This document shows, one piece after another, positions 1 to 9,610 of a stretch of 64,000 nucleotides of DNA. The DNA comes from Euclidia mi (lineage: Eukaryota; Arthropoda; Insecta; Lepidoptera; Erebidae), in NCBI GenBank assembly GCA_944739405.2, contig OX123183.2:95804729-95868728 (forward strand), written 5' to 3'. A model generated the notes under the pieces. It made no database searches, had not been told where the DNA came from, and worked only from the letters and a program-made list of their open reading frames with translations. Every line of letters starts with the position of its first letter. Positions within the stretch are counted from its first letter, which is position 1. The position numbers were made by a program, and so were the translations under genes.

Positions 1-67
1 TCTCTCCATTTTCATAGTCTTCTCTATCAACGCTATGTTGCGGCGAGTAGGTGTCTGGCTTTTCGCG

Positions 68-102
68 GCGTTAAAAGTTGTGTAGTGCACAACTTTTAAC
101 GC
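68..102. repeat. perfect hairpin, 15-bp arms
   Basis: Positions 68-82 and 88-102 are exact reverse complements around a 5-base loop. The hairpin lies where the reading frame of the adjacent HARBI1-like remnant dissolves, so it may mark an insertion or rearrangement edge. No function is evident. Confidence 0.8.
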
Positions 103-103
103 T

Positions 104-535
104 TTTAATTAAATACTCTTCTTGTTTCATTGAGTTGTGACTTATTAAATGGTTTTAAAAATCATCCCTTAGAGCTAAAGTTTCGTGTCCAACAGATACA
201 TAAGGAAGCGTTATTTAATTCACTGAACCTGGTTGTGGCAAACTCAATGTACCGTTAATAAGTTTTTGTTAAAAATCTGTATTATTTATTGCCCCACCGT
301 CTGACATTTGACCGTTTGTACCGAAGTGAAAATAAGTCAACTCATCTTTAGCATTAGCAGTTGCCATAAGAACCTGACTGTGGAAGTGTTTATAATTAAA
401 GAAATATGAACCTTTACCAGGCGGCGGCTTTATTTTAATATGCTTGCCATAAACAGGGCCAAGACAATTGGGAAAATTCCATCGCTTTTCAAAGTCAGCT
501 CCAATTGCCTTCCATACATTTTTATTCCAAGGTTA
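104..535 (-). pseudogene. HARBI1-like (PIF/Harbinger) transposase, second exon, broken
   Basis: Read on the minus strand, this segment encodes the nuclease core of a HARBI1-type protein. WKAIGADF is followed by RWNFPNCLG, a VYGKH segment where the family normally has a DGKH catalytic Asp, then FFNYK, HSQVLMA and the SDGG motif. A TAA (269-271) follows, and beyond it a separate frame keeps LALRDDFLKPFN, which matches the family's C-terminal region. The exon is preceded by a good acceptor (CAG complement at 536-538), but its first in-phase codon is TAA. HARBI1-type proteins are the DDE transposases of Harbinger elements. The Asp-to-Tyr change, the stops and the frame breaks make it a pseudogene. 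Confidence 0.8.
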
Positions 536-559
536 CTGAAACAAAACAAATTTCTTTTA

Positions 560-1216
560 TTACAGAATATTTCTGTGGAAGACCATGAAGATAATAAAGA
601 AAATTCTTCTGAGGTACCTACTGTCGCCAAGTCGAAGTCAAGATGAAATTGCCGATAACTCGCCACCTCCACTCACACCAAAAGCATTTAAACAGAAGAA
701 ATCTTCGCAGGGGTCAAATTCAACAATAGATCTGACTCTTCAAAATATAAACAACTAAATGAAGTCTATTAAACCTAAAAAAACTGTAGTTTCTAAATTA
801 AAATCATTACCTAAAGATCAACGGATCTGGGCAGAAAAAATATTGATGCAACCCTGTCAGAAGCAGAACTTGGAAACCTAAATAGACAGTCCGTGACAAG
901 AATTAACAATTTTTTCAATAACGCTTCCCCAAATTGGCAACCTCAAACTTCTCCATACTCTCAACCTCTCATTTCTCCTTATTCTCAACCTCACAGTTCT
1001 TCATACTCTCAACCTAACACTTCTCCATACTCGCGATCGCAGACATCTCCATATTCTCAGCCACAGACGTCTCCACACTCACAAGCTCAGGCCTCTACAT
1101 ACTCACAGACTTATTTATCTCGTAATATTCCTCCATCTCAACAACAAATACGGACACTAACACAAGAGCAGATTGTACAATTAAATATACCTGATAATCA
1201 GTCCTCCCAACCTTAA
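560..1216 (+). pseudogene. MADF/BESS-like protein C-terminal part (Harbinger partner?)
   Basis: The frame reads LPKDQRIWAEKI, then after a one-base slip near 845 it reads TLSEAELGNLNRQSV. This resembles the C-terminal part of MADF-BESS DNA-binding proteins, many of which come from Harbinger elements. From about 935 it becomes a low-complexity SPYSQP-type repeat of roughly eight units, ending in LTQEQIVQLNI and a stop at 1216. An AATAAA lies at 1341. The N-terminal MADF domain is not visible. The whole segment sits inside the intron of the minus-strand HARBI1 remnant. The family call is an inference from short motifs. Confidence 0.55.
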
Positions 1217-1391
1217 AACTCAACCTTTACTCCTTGCCAGACAGATACCATCGCGAGAACAGTTATCAAGTAAAAAAGAACAAAATTGTATTGATTTTTT
1301 TGAAAACATTCAATCCTAATGTCTTACGTATTTGAAAGAAAATAAATGTTTCTAATTATATTAATCATATATATTTTATTACAGTACATAC

Positions 1392-1736
1392 CTTACAATA
1401 GTCATGACATGCTGTGTAAATGGCGGCGCAGGTTTCTGGAATGATTTTGCCCAATAACTGTGGTGAAATTATCGATAAGTACTTTAAATCTTTATAAGAT
1501 CGTCCAGTGGCTAGAAAATGCAAAGTTGTACGAAGACGCTCGTGATTGTCGACAGCTTATCTCATGTTTGTATTGTTCTTTTGTATTTTAGGCGATACAA
1601 GTTTCAATAATTTTAGGTACGCGGGTTCCGTCATTCTCATATAATTGTGCCAAACTTCTGGATGGAACCTTAATTCCTTTAAAAGATTTACATGCGAATA
1701 CTGATTTCGCTTTAATAGCCATTTCCCAACCCACAT
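1392..1736 (-). pseudogene. HARBI1-like transposase, first exon
   Basis: The minus-strand frame begins MWVGKWLLKRNQYSH and continues through NLLKELRFHPEVW, HNYMRM, LLKLVSPKIQ, HERL, LHFLATGRSYKDLKYL and IIPETCAAI. This is the N-terminal helical region typical of HARBI1-type proteins. It ends at HDYCK, directly at a consensus donor (complement of 1386-1391). One in-frame TAA follows NMR. The length is exactly 115 codons from the Met at 1734-1736. It belongs with the nuclease exon at 104-535, leaving an intron of about 856 bp. Confidence 0.82.
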
Positions 1737-2003
1737 TTTTCAAGGCTTTATTTTTTTCTTAGGAATCCGAATCAACGCTACCTCCACATAGGTAAGGAAA
1801 AGAAGTTAATTTTTCATTTTATGGGGCACGTGTGTAATTATTGGAACACGTCCTTATCCTTCAGCTTCAAACAAGTAAATGATCGATATGTACGACCAGT
1901 CGTTTTGTGTATGAGCGACATTTTTGATGCGATCAATCGTCACGATTTTCATCAGACCGATTGTATAGACGAATCGTACCGTATATGGGGCCCTTTACGC
2001 TTA

Positions 2004-2205
2004 CTATTAATTCGGTTCATTTATTCTGTAAGTCAACCAAAACATACATATTGCTGTGCTATCCGTCTCCTCGTTTGTTTATTACGTATGTACTTTGAAA
2101 AACTTTCAATTCCAATTTACCTCCAAAGGGAATAATCCATAAACTTAATAAAATATTTCCTTAGTGGATGCCTACATCATGAAAACAAATCAGTGTCCTA
2201 ATTTC
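2004..2205 (+). repeat. diverged copy of the secreted-gene 3' flank
   Basis: The segment from TTCATTTATTCTGTAAGT through GTGCTATCCGTCTCCTCG to CATGAAAACAAATCAGTG aligns with the 3' flank of the secreted-protein genes at 33735-33895 and 58535-58700. It is more diverged than those two are from each other. It suggests that a further, older family member once lay just upstream; see also the weak exon-like sequence at 1753-1880. Confidence 0.65.
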
Positions 2206-2529
2206 ATGTTTTTAACTTCAGTAGTTAGACCTCTGCGATGATACCAGGCAAGATATAAAAGTTATCGATGTGATGATGATATGACAGATTATTCAAACTT
2301 TTCAAAATTTCTAAAGGCTCCTCGCGTCTTGCATCCAAAATTAATGATGAAATATAAATAGGTCGGCTTGACCTGATGTAAGGAAAGTTCTGTAACACCT
2401 ACATAATATATACAAAACACCCACAAAACGTCGCAACCTAAACGCAGAAACTGTTCAAAGAGCAGTGTTACATTAGAAAAATAAGCTTTTATGACATTTA
2501 AAAGTAATGTGACTGAAGACATGAAAGTA

Positions 2530-2680
2530 GTCAAGTTATTCATCATCATCGGGCCTGAATATAATTTGTGCCACTGCCAGGCACGGGCTTCTTCTCACTA
2601 TGAGAAGGGTAAGGCCATAGTCCGCCACGCTGGCCAAGTGCGGGTTGGCAGACTTATACTTACAAGGTATTCATTCGGTT
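2530..2680 (+). repeat. high-copy lepidopteran repeat fragment
   Basis: The segment contains TGCCACTGCCAGGCACGG, CTATGAGAAGGGTAAGGCC and GGCCAAGTGCGGGTTGGC. I recognise this wording from dispersed repeats of many moth genomes. No coding frame is supported. The family name is not certain. Confidence 0.55.
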
Positions 2681-3646
2681 CATATTTTTATTCTCACATT
2701 ATTAATGCAGGGTTTGATTCTCGCGCACGTTTCTTTAAGTAATTTGTAAATAAGCAGTTAATAGCACAAGCGTCATTTATGAAAGTTGTTTATTCTTACA
2801 GACCACTCTCTGTCTAGAACACAAGGAAACACATCTAGATCTATTTAAACATATTTGAAATTATAAGCGTAAAAGGTTTTGATGCAAAAGTACACTAACC
2901 TACAGCTTATTGCCATAAAAGTATGTAGTTTTGAAAATCGTAACAGAAGAGTATGAAAGTCATTGCTGTTGTTATGTAAATAATTTCACATATGTATTGT
3001 ATGTTACCGTCCGTGTAGTCACTAGGGAACCAGTTGCAAACCAGCGCCACGCTTTATAAAAAGTATGGCATATGCTGAACTAGGGTCCCATTTGGCTAAG
3101 AATTTCACACTTTGAATAAGATGTTGCATTATTTTATGTTTTTATACTAATCTGTTTTTTTTATTTGTGCATGATACATTTGTTTATTTTCATACCTATT
3201 TAATCTGTGTGAATTTCTTATTTGACCAAATAAACCATTTTTCTTTCTTTCTAAATGTGCTTCATTCATTGAATCATCAAATTCTCATCAGGCTGTCTAC
3301 CAGTTTCAGGGAAGACTTGACATTGTTTGGTTGTCAATAGTCTAAATACGTATACCACGCGTCAATGATAAATGATAGCAGAGAGATCCTGCCGTTTTGC
3401 CGAAAAGATTTTGACAAAATTGCATTTCCCAAACAAATTTTAGCAATCTTTTTTTTTATACCATTGCAATATTTCGAATTATTTTAGTACGCATATTTTT
3501 ATTTGGTCAAATTTTTACTTGGCAAAATATTACCAAGTATAATGTCCTTATGGCATTTGGTCTTTAATTATATGATTTATTACAGCAAAAAATTTTTGGT
3601 GATATTAGTTTATTTATGGAAGTAGTTAGAGTAGATTAATGATTAA
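2681..3646. other. AT-rich stretch without a recognised gene
   Basis: No conserved frame was found. Around 3030-3250 there is a sequence with GAACTAGGGTCCCATTTGGC and TTTCACACTTTGAATAAG, ending in a polyadenylation-like AAATAAA. It reads like the 3' tail of a dispersed retroelement. The rest is plain AT-rich DNA. Confidence 0.4.
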
Positions 3647-4075
3647 AAACCGGCCAAGTACGTGTCGGGCCACGCGCAATGTAGGGTTCCGTAGTTGCCC
3701 ATAATGACTTGCTGCAAAGGGTATTAATGTACAACAAATCCGACTGTTTATTTTGCTGAAAGAATAATTTTAATAACACTATTATAAGAACCTAAGTTTT
3801 GTTTAGAAAAATACTAGGTATGTATCCAGTTATGTATTGTAAACATAAAATGTGGTTTCATTACATACCAAAGTACCTACGTATATCTTCAAGATTAGGG
3901 ATTGCAATCTCGAGATCTCGGCCTTTTTTAGCGAGATTAATCTCGGTCGAAAAAAGGTCTCGCGAGATTTACGAGATTGCACTCGAGCATAAAAAAGTCT
4001 TATTCGAAGCGCGAACTGACACGGACGGATCGCAATTCGTCGGTATCGGCATTAATAAAAAATACATACATACAT

Positions 4076-4462
4076 AGTCTCACGCCTATAACCCCGAAGA
4101 GGTAGGCAGAGGTGTATTTCTACACCCTCTTTTCGCCAGATATACTTTAGTCCCACGTAATAAGGGGCGAGCCTATTGCCGTACCGGGCACATTTCCTGA
4201 CTCCGTGCTGCTACTGAGAATTTTGTGACAGAAAAACCCAATAACACTGCCCGACCCAGGAATCGAACCCGGGACCTCCCGATCCCACGCACACATTTAT
4301 GCCGCGAGACCAACGAGGCAGTCGTATAGGGTTTGATGTCGAGTTTTCCGTCTCTACGCAAAGATGGTATTTGCATCGTGTTATCCCTTAATCGCCTCTT
4401 ACGACACCCACGGGAAGATAGGGGGTGGTGACACTTGTATTCTATGCCGTCAACCACACGGC
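4076..4462 (-). mobile_element. tRNA-derived SINE, full-length
   Basis: On the minus strand it starts CCGTGTGGTTGACGG, runs through GTCACCACCCCCTATC and GGGTGTCGTAAGAGGCG, then a tRNA-like part with a B-box type GGGTTCGATTCC. Next come CAGTAGCAGCACGGAGTC and TTATTACGTGGGAC, and it ends TATAGGCGTGAGACT. Detached parts of this family recur at 7.7, 26.9, 33.0, 43.3, 49.2 and 57.8 kb, and its head part recurs at 50203 and 60847. It lies inside the hAT element. The right edge shares a 13-bp inverted repeat (4437-4449 and 4457-4469) with the hAT flank. Confidence 0.75.
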
Positions 4463-4516
4463 ATAGAATAAAAAATGAAACGAATTTATACGAGTCCGGG
4501 GGGGCAAAAGGCAAAC

Positions 4517-4681
4517 TTTTGCAGTTCGTGGATGTCTGCCTGAGAACTGCGGTTTCAATTAGCGTTGAATCCGAAAGGGCCTTATCAGCGGCTGGTTATC
4601 TGGCCAACAGAAAAGGAAGCCGTTTAGCAGACGATTCTTTGGACATTTTGTGCTTCTGAAGGAGCTACTTTGAAAATAATT
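4517..4681 (+). pseudogene. hAT transposase C-terminal dimerisation domain remnant
   Basis: The frame reads VSISVESERALSAAGYLANR followed by RLADDSLDILCF, a stop, then RSYFENN. This is the conserved C-terminal signature of hAT transposases (normally ...SERxFSxAG...RxRLxxxxLDxLxFL). Nothing of the RNase H-like catalytic core remains. Its position within TIRs of the matching class supports the assignment. Confidence 0.8.
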
Positions 4682-5507
4682 CGTAATAATGGCTTGTGAT
4701 TTGAACTGAACCAATCTTTCCTCTGATTGGTATATTTCGTTGATTAGGATCTGTGATTTCTAATAGTCTGCCTTATTGGTATATTTCGTTCATTAATATG
4801 TAATGTCTAAAAGGTCTACTGAGTAGATATAGTTTTATTTACCTAATTGATAATAATTCCTCAGTTTAGTAACATAGATGATAAGTAGGTTTTATTTATT
4901 TTTTGACCTCTCGTTGTTTTGTTTATTATAAAAGAAATGTTTTATTACTAAAAGATTTTGTTTGATATTAGGTAGAAGCGAAGACTGGTTGTTTCTTTCA
5001 TTTCTTATTTGACAGATTCGTCCGTAAAAGTTTACTTCATAAAAGTTTATTAAAAAAATATTATGGACAGACAGGTACGTCAAAAAATGTTTGAAGCATA
5101 AAAGTCTATTGAAAATTCGTGAAAAATATTTTTTATCTTATAATATCTACTTAAAATGGTTATTATTTTCGTCCTAATTTATTCAAATATTGCAATTATT
5201 TACAAAAAAACATACATAACTGGCAGTCTCGCGAGATCTCGAAATTGGCGAGATCTCGCGAGATTGGCTTCATAAACTCGCGAGATCTCGCTTGAGCCCA
5301 AATCTCGCGAGATTTGCATTCCCTATTTAAGATTAAGCCAGCGCGCCCAATGTAAACTCACAGAAATAGGTATTTATAAGTTAACCGACGATTACTCGTA
5401 AACTAGTGATATCTACTTAGCCGTGATAGTTTTCCTTTTAAATTCGTTATATGTACTACATTTGTGATTTTTTTTACCTCTTCCAAATTAATAGTTTAGC
5501 CTGCAGA

Positions 5508-5522
5508 GGGGGGGGGGGGGGG
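5508..5522. repeat. poly-G tract
   Basis: Fifteen consecutive G residues lie inside the GGGTTCCG repeat. Runs like this are prone to length error in sequencing. Confidence 0.95.
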
Positions 5523-5896
5523 ACACTTGAATCTAACAATTTTTTTCACTTCAAAGCTTGATATTTGACAAACCAATCACTTGATCGCAAAAAGATCAAT
5601 GATCGCAAAGAGATTAAGGGTATCCATCCTACATATATAGTGGGGTTGAATTTTTTTTTGGTTGAGTACCCCATCATGTGGGGTATCATTGGATAGGTTT
5701 TAAAAAAATATTATTAGTTTGAAAAATATTTTCCAAAATTTTATTCTACAGTTTTGTTGGAAAATCTTATGTCTATATTCATGTCAAATATCAGCTTTCT
5801 AGCACCAGGCGTCTTTGAGCAAGGCTGCGGACGGACAGACGGACGGACATGACGAAACTATAAGGGTTCCTTGTGGACTACGGAACCCTAAAAAAT

Positions 5897-5995
5897 GGTT
5901 AGGTTAGGTTAGGTTAGAACTGTGACCCCCTACGCACGAGCCGAGCGAGTGGAGCGAGCGTTGCCGCGGCAGCGGCCGGCGAGTGCCAGAAACGA
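5897..5995 (+). repeat. TTAGG-rich repeat with GAGCGAGCG segment
   Basis: About four TTAGG-type units are followed by AACTGTGACC, ACGCACGAGCCGAGCGAG and CGCGGCAGCGGCCGGCGA. The same composite occurs at 52520-52615 and 62275-62370 with a shorter TTAGG run. It is a dispersed repeat rather than a telomere. Confidence 0.7.
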
Positions 5996-6357
5996 CTTGC
6001 ATTAATAGAAAAAAGAGATTGTTTTTTGTAGGTTACCCGGAACTGAACTATTTAGATTAGGATAATTATTGATTTTGCGTAAAAACTGTTATTCCAACTG
6101 AAATATTTGACTAAATAAAAAATGTTAAAAGTACTAGTTGGTAAACAAGTTATAGTTTAAACGTTCATTTCCCAAACATTAGGTTTGCGTTACAATTTTT
6201 TGTGAATAGATTTTTTGCTAAGTAATAATTTGGCAAATGAAATTATGCGAACAATTTTTGGGAAGTGAGAATTTGTCAAATTCCTTTCGGTCAAACAAGG
6301 GAGACCCGATAGCAGATCATACATTTGTAATTTAATAAACGGTGTATTTTTTTTCAG
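5996..6357. other. AT-rich, no gene seen
   Basis: No conserved frame. The only functional-looking feature is the polypyrimidine tract and CAG at 6346-6357, which serves as acceptor for the decayed exon that follows. Confidence 0.5.
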
Positions 6358-6483
6358 GGAAGAATATCTGGCTTATTGAATAAGAGGGAACTCCTAAGGA
6401 TTCATATAAAAGATATATGTGAGCATATATTCTTTAGACCCTTATTTATGGCATTTCACCATGAAACTGATCTTATTAAATAA
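6358..6483 (+). pseudogene. secreted ML-like family, exon 3 remnant (copy C)
   Basis: After a good acceptor the frame reads GRISGLLNKRELLRIHIKDI and CEHIFFRPLF, parallel to exon 3 of the intact genes (GKIVSSLDGNELLRMQIKDV CGNLFLKTL). The core ELLRxxIKDxC is kept. The second cysteine of the exon is missing (ETDLIK where the others have EQCNLAK), and the donor GT is gone: LIK runs straight into TAA. So this copy cannot splice as its relatives do. Exons 1 and 2 were not found. Confidence 0.7.
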
Positions 6484-6929
6484 AAAATAGGCGATCGGAC
6501 CGCTCATTTGATCACATTAAAAAAATATCATTCATGCTCGTATCATCTGAAGTAACCGCTACGTCGAAATATCTGTCGAAAATTTGCTTCATTATCCAAT
6601 TACAATAATAAAAAAATCTTATCTTATCCTTTCTTTATGTATTGCTTTTATTTGTTAGTTATTTAAGAATAGACATTATTGTTTTAATTTATGTGTAAAA
6701 AGCCACTTAGATAGTTAGTTTTAAAATTATATTATCTTTCTTTCAAGTGATAGGATATATTTAATGACTATATAATAAATACCTATTACAATAATTAACT
6801 TAACATTTGTAAAGTACCTAGGTTATTGTGTGCAGTGGTTAATAATTTAAAATATAAATATTTCGATGTGTTTTATATAAACTCAATGTCAATATCACTG
6901 GTGTTAGTCATAACCAATTTATTTTTCAG

Positions 6930-7099
6930 GGCCACTATGAGTTATCTGTAGACATAACTACAATTTCATCAAATTCTACGGCGATAACTTCATATACGGC
7001 AACTGGAGCTACCATGCCTCATTCTTTACTGACTGCTGTAACATGCATTGTGAAAATGTGTACATAACTATGTCACCAAAGCAAATATTATCCTCATGA
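6930..7099 (+). pseudogene. secreted ML-like family, exon 4 remnant (copy C)
   Basis: After TTTTTCAG the frame begins GHYELSVDIT, then after a one-base slip reads FIKFYGDNFIYGNWSYHASF, FTDCCNMHCENV and a stop. It matches exon 4 of the intact genes (GTYLFTVD, KFYGGKFMYGNW, NYCNMHCGV). The distance from exon 3 (446 bp) is close to the 460 bp of copy A. With the frameshift and lost upstream donor it is a pseudogene, but the Cys pair and YGNW are conserved, so the decay may be recent. Confidence 0.75.
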
Positions 7100-7668
7100 A
7101 CATCCGATGTCAACAACTCAAGTGTTATAAGCATAATTAGGTCTTGTGTAGATTAAAATAATAACAGTATCAAAAATAACCAATTTTTCTTCTTTTACCG
7201 GTAAATTAAATGGAACACATCGTATTTGTATGGACTCCTAAAGTTGTATAGCCTCATTCTAACGGATGCGGGCTCCAAGGCGAGGGACATGGATCGCAAC
7301 ACAAAAATAGCTGGGATAGTGATGATATTGGAGGTGTATCGTATTATTCATGAAAAACCAAAGCTATCTACTAAAATAAGATTAAAAGCTTGCAACAAGG
7401 AGAATAGAGGGGACCGTACCAACTTCTCTCTTTGCCGTAGAGTGTGTGGCTTACCTAGAAGAGTGGCCGTATGTTAGCGCTTTCTTTACTATCGGAAAAT
7501 TTAGGAATGAACTCGAATCGAATCTCTCATTTCACTGTAGTTTGTTCGGTGAGACGTGTGCGGACGCAGTCTTTCTCTATGTCATTCGTGAAACGACGTA
7601 ATCCAAAACAGGAGTAACAAGCATTAGAAGGCTTTTTCGTATTTATATTCCACGAATATTTCAATATT
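7100..7668. other. no recognised gene
   Basis: An 83-codon open frame (7226-7477) has no recognisable motif. The sequence is otherwise unremarkable. It is treated as non-coding or as an unidentified repeat. Confidence 0.4.
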
Positions 7669-7756
7669 GCCCCTTATTACGTGGGACTTAAGTATATCTG
7701 GCGAAAAGTGGGTGTAGAAATACACCTCTGCCTACCTCTTCGGGGTTATAGGCGTG
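7669..7756 (+). repeat. SINE tail fragment
   Basis: CCTTATTACGTGGGACT, TGGCGAAAAGTGGGTGTAG, CACCTCTGCCTACCTCTTCG and ATAGGCGTGAGAC match the last third of the SINE at 4076-4462. Confidence 0.8.
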
Positions 7757-7850
7757 AGACGGCCATGCTCCGGCCGTGGGTATTGTTTCCCGGCCGGAGG
7801 GCAGTTGATGATTTAGGCCGGAACACACAGAGCTATAATCTCGCTCGCCA

Positions 7851-7946
7851 CCTATTACGTGGGATAAAAACATTGGCGAAAAGTGGGCGTTTAATATGCC
7901 TCTGCCTACCCCTTCGGGGAGGCAGGCGTGAGTCTATGTATGTATG
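7851..7946 (+). repeat. second SINE tail fragment in the same orientation
   Basis: CACCTATTACGTGGGAT, TTGGCGAAAAGTGGGCG, GCCTCTGCCTACCCCTTCGG and GGCGTGAGTCTATGTATG form a second tail of the same family 95 bp downstream. The two tails are separately diverged, so they were probably two insertions rather than one duplication. Confidence 0.75.
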
Positions 7947-7994
7947 TGAAACATTACACATCAATATTAAATAAATAAGTACATAATTGAAAAG

Positions 7995-8267
7995 AAAATG
8001 TTTTTTTGAAATTTGCCTGAGACAAACTGCTAATCGTTCAGTGGGAGGAATAGGCTAAGATACTTAAGCCTTCTTTGGACATTCTAAAATAACCGTCTCA
8101 TCATCTTCTAATTCCTTATACAGTGTGGCGAATTCCCCTTCCGTTTCGCATTTCCTCCAGTCTGGGTGTATACCCCATCTTCTTTTGGTACTTTCGGTTC
8201 GTTTTTCCAATGCTTCGTCGTCAATGGCAATGGCGATAGCTGCCAACTCAATTTGTGAAATTTGCAT
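7995..8267 (-). pseudogene. HARBI1-like transposase N-terminal remnant (second locus)
   Basis: From the Met at 8265-8267 the minus-strand frame reads MQISQIELAA, then KRRWGIHPDWRK, EGEFATLYKELEDDE and a stop. Downstream, another frame reads LPPTERLAVCLRQI. Both are typical of the start of HARBI1-type proteins (RRWWVHP...GEF.TLYKEL...ERLAVTLRFL). The helical region and nuclease are absent. It is a different copy from the one at 104-1736. Confidence 0.7.
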
Positions 8268-8330
8268 TTTAATGAGTAATAATTACAAACTACCACCTCG
8301 TGTGATGCTATCCCAACAAGTACCGACAGG

Positions 8331-8770
8331 CACGGCCGTTCAATGAATGCTCGGAAACAGGCCGGTGTAGCATGAATGCCTAGCTCGGTCGGAGCATGGA
8401 GCGGAGCGGTGGATTCGACACGACCGGGCCCTGGCTCGGCCCCGGCCCGGTGTAACGTGAATCATCGAGCATTGATTGCACGGCCGTGTCTGTCTGTTCA
8501 AGTAGGGATTGCGACAGACGAAAGAGAAACAATACCCACCGACATTACGACGCCGTGGCCCGGCCGTGGCACGGCCGTGGCACGGTCGGGCCACGGCCTA
8601 ACGTGAATTACTTCATACAAATTAATACAATGAATATCTGACCGTGCCACGGCCGTGCCCCGTACACGGCACGGTGTAACGTGAATCATGATAACCGTGT
8701 CCCGGCCGAGGCCCGGCCCCGGCATGATGTAACGAGAATCATCCATAAGGATGATTCTCGTTACACTGCT
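8331..8770. repeat. GC-rich palindrome cluster (CACGGCCGTG / GTGTAACGTGAATCATC)
   Basis: This is a strikingly GC-rich island in AT-rich DNA. Variants of CACGGCCGTG recur at least six times, and GGTGTAACGTGAATCAT-type units occur near 8450, 8672 and 8727. It ends in a perfect hairpin (8728-8744 with 8749-8765, 4-base loop). It abuts the HARBI1 remnant and may be the subterminal binding region of that element. Open frames here are composition artefacts. Confidence 0.65.
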
Positions 8771-9610
8771 TGCTGGAAGCTAAGCCACATCTTCAGATTA
8801 CCGACGTGCCTTGAGAATCATCGTGAAGAATCTTCACGTCACAAATCAACAGTGGTTTGCGCCAACAAAATCGTGAGATCGTTCCAATTATTTCCTTTCA
8901 TTTCATACTATCATAATCACAATTAGTTTCATCCTCATCCTTCATTCATTCAGTTCATATTCAACTCATTTGAGGCATTATTGCAATTCATCAAATCATT
9001 ATTTGGGTCAATAACAGTCTTAATAATTTCTTCACATAATTTTAGTAAATTCAAAACTATACATTAAGTGTTATATTGTCATCAATTCACCATACATATC
9101 GTCGTGTTCACCAATATTTTACTGATACGTTTAACGAGTTCTAGAATATTCATTACACTTGTACCATTACGAAGCAGTTTTGATGTGCAGCTAAATACCT
9201 ACGTACCTACAAAAAAAAATTGGTTGCCTGTAAAGTCGGTATACGGGCGAAAGTTTTACGTGACAACGACTTTGAGTGGTAAAATAATTTTAATGTGAAT
9301 ATTCATTCGTATAGTAGGAAGAAGGATGAAAGACGCGTGCCTTTCACTTTTTATGTCTGTCTCTCTCGCTCTTAGGCGGGACGCGTGCCCCTCACTCGCT
9401 CTCATTGTGAGCGCATAACGTGAGCGGAGCGTAACGCAGTTTCTTGAAGTGTCACCCGGCAAACCAATTTATAAGACGTTGTCACGTCAAAATATATCTT
9501 AATAGCAATCATCGCTTATTCCGAGCTTAGCTAAAGCATTATTTTACAAATGATTAAGTTTTCTTTGTTTGATCTTTAGTTGCCTTAATTCTTCCGCACC
9601 TTTTTTTAAC
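8771..9610. other. no recognised gene; may include a BEL leader
   Basis: AT-rich sequence with a short GC-richer piece (9330-9470). It should contain the 5' LTR and leader of the BEL element whose gag begins at 9611, but no copy of the 3' LTR at 30248 is visible, so the left end of that element remains undefined. Confidence 0.4.

Larger units (their letters stand above)
3896..5325. mobile_element. hAT element with subterminal CTCGCGAGATCTCG repeats
   Basis: The ends are TAGGGATTGCAATCTCG and the inverse CGAGATTTGCATTCCCTA. Flanking 8-bp repeats TTCAAGAT (3888-3895) and TTTAAGAT (5326-5333) match at 7 of 8 positions, as expected for hAT target duplications. Clusters of CGAGATCTCG / CTCGCGAGAT occupy both subterminal regions (3905-3990 and 5226-5318). 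Inside are a SINE and a short hAT dimerisation-domain remnant, so this is a shortened, non-autonomous copy. Confidence 0.8.
3647..5891. mobile_element. dispersed repeat with GGGTTCCG ends, split by a hAT element
   Basis: The left end contains AACCGGCCAAGTACGTGTCG and AGGGTTCCGTAG (about 3684). The right end contains a run of GGACGGAC-type repeats, CTATAAGGGTTCC and CTACGGAACCCT (about 5879). The two GGGTTCCGTAG motifs are inverted relative to each other. I know this wording from very high-copy moth repeats but cannot name the family. A hAT element interrupts it at 3896-5325. Confidence 0.5.

Noticed and set aside
5899..5917. TTAGG run as a telomere
   Set aside because: Only about four units, embedded in ordinary sequence and shared by other internal loci.
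8340..8746. Several overlapping Arg/Pro/Gly-rich frames
   Set aside because: They follow from the CACGGCCGTG repeats; open on both strands and compositionally biased.
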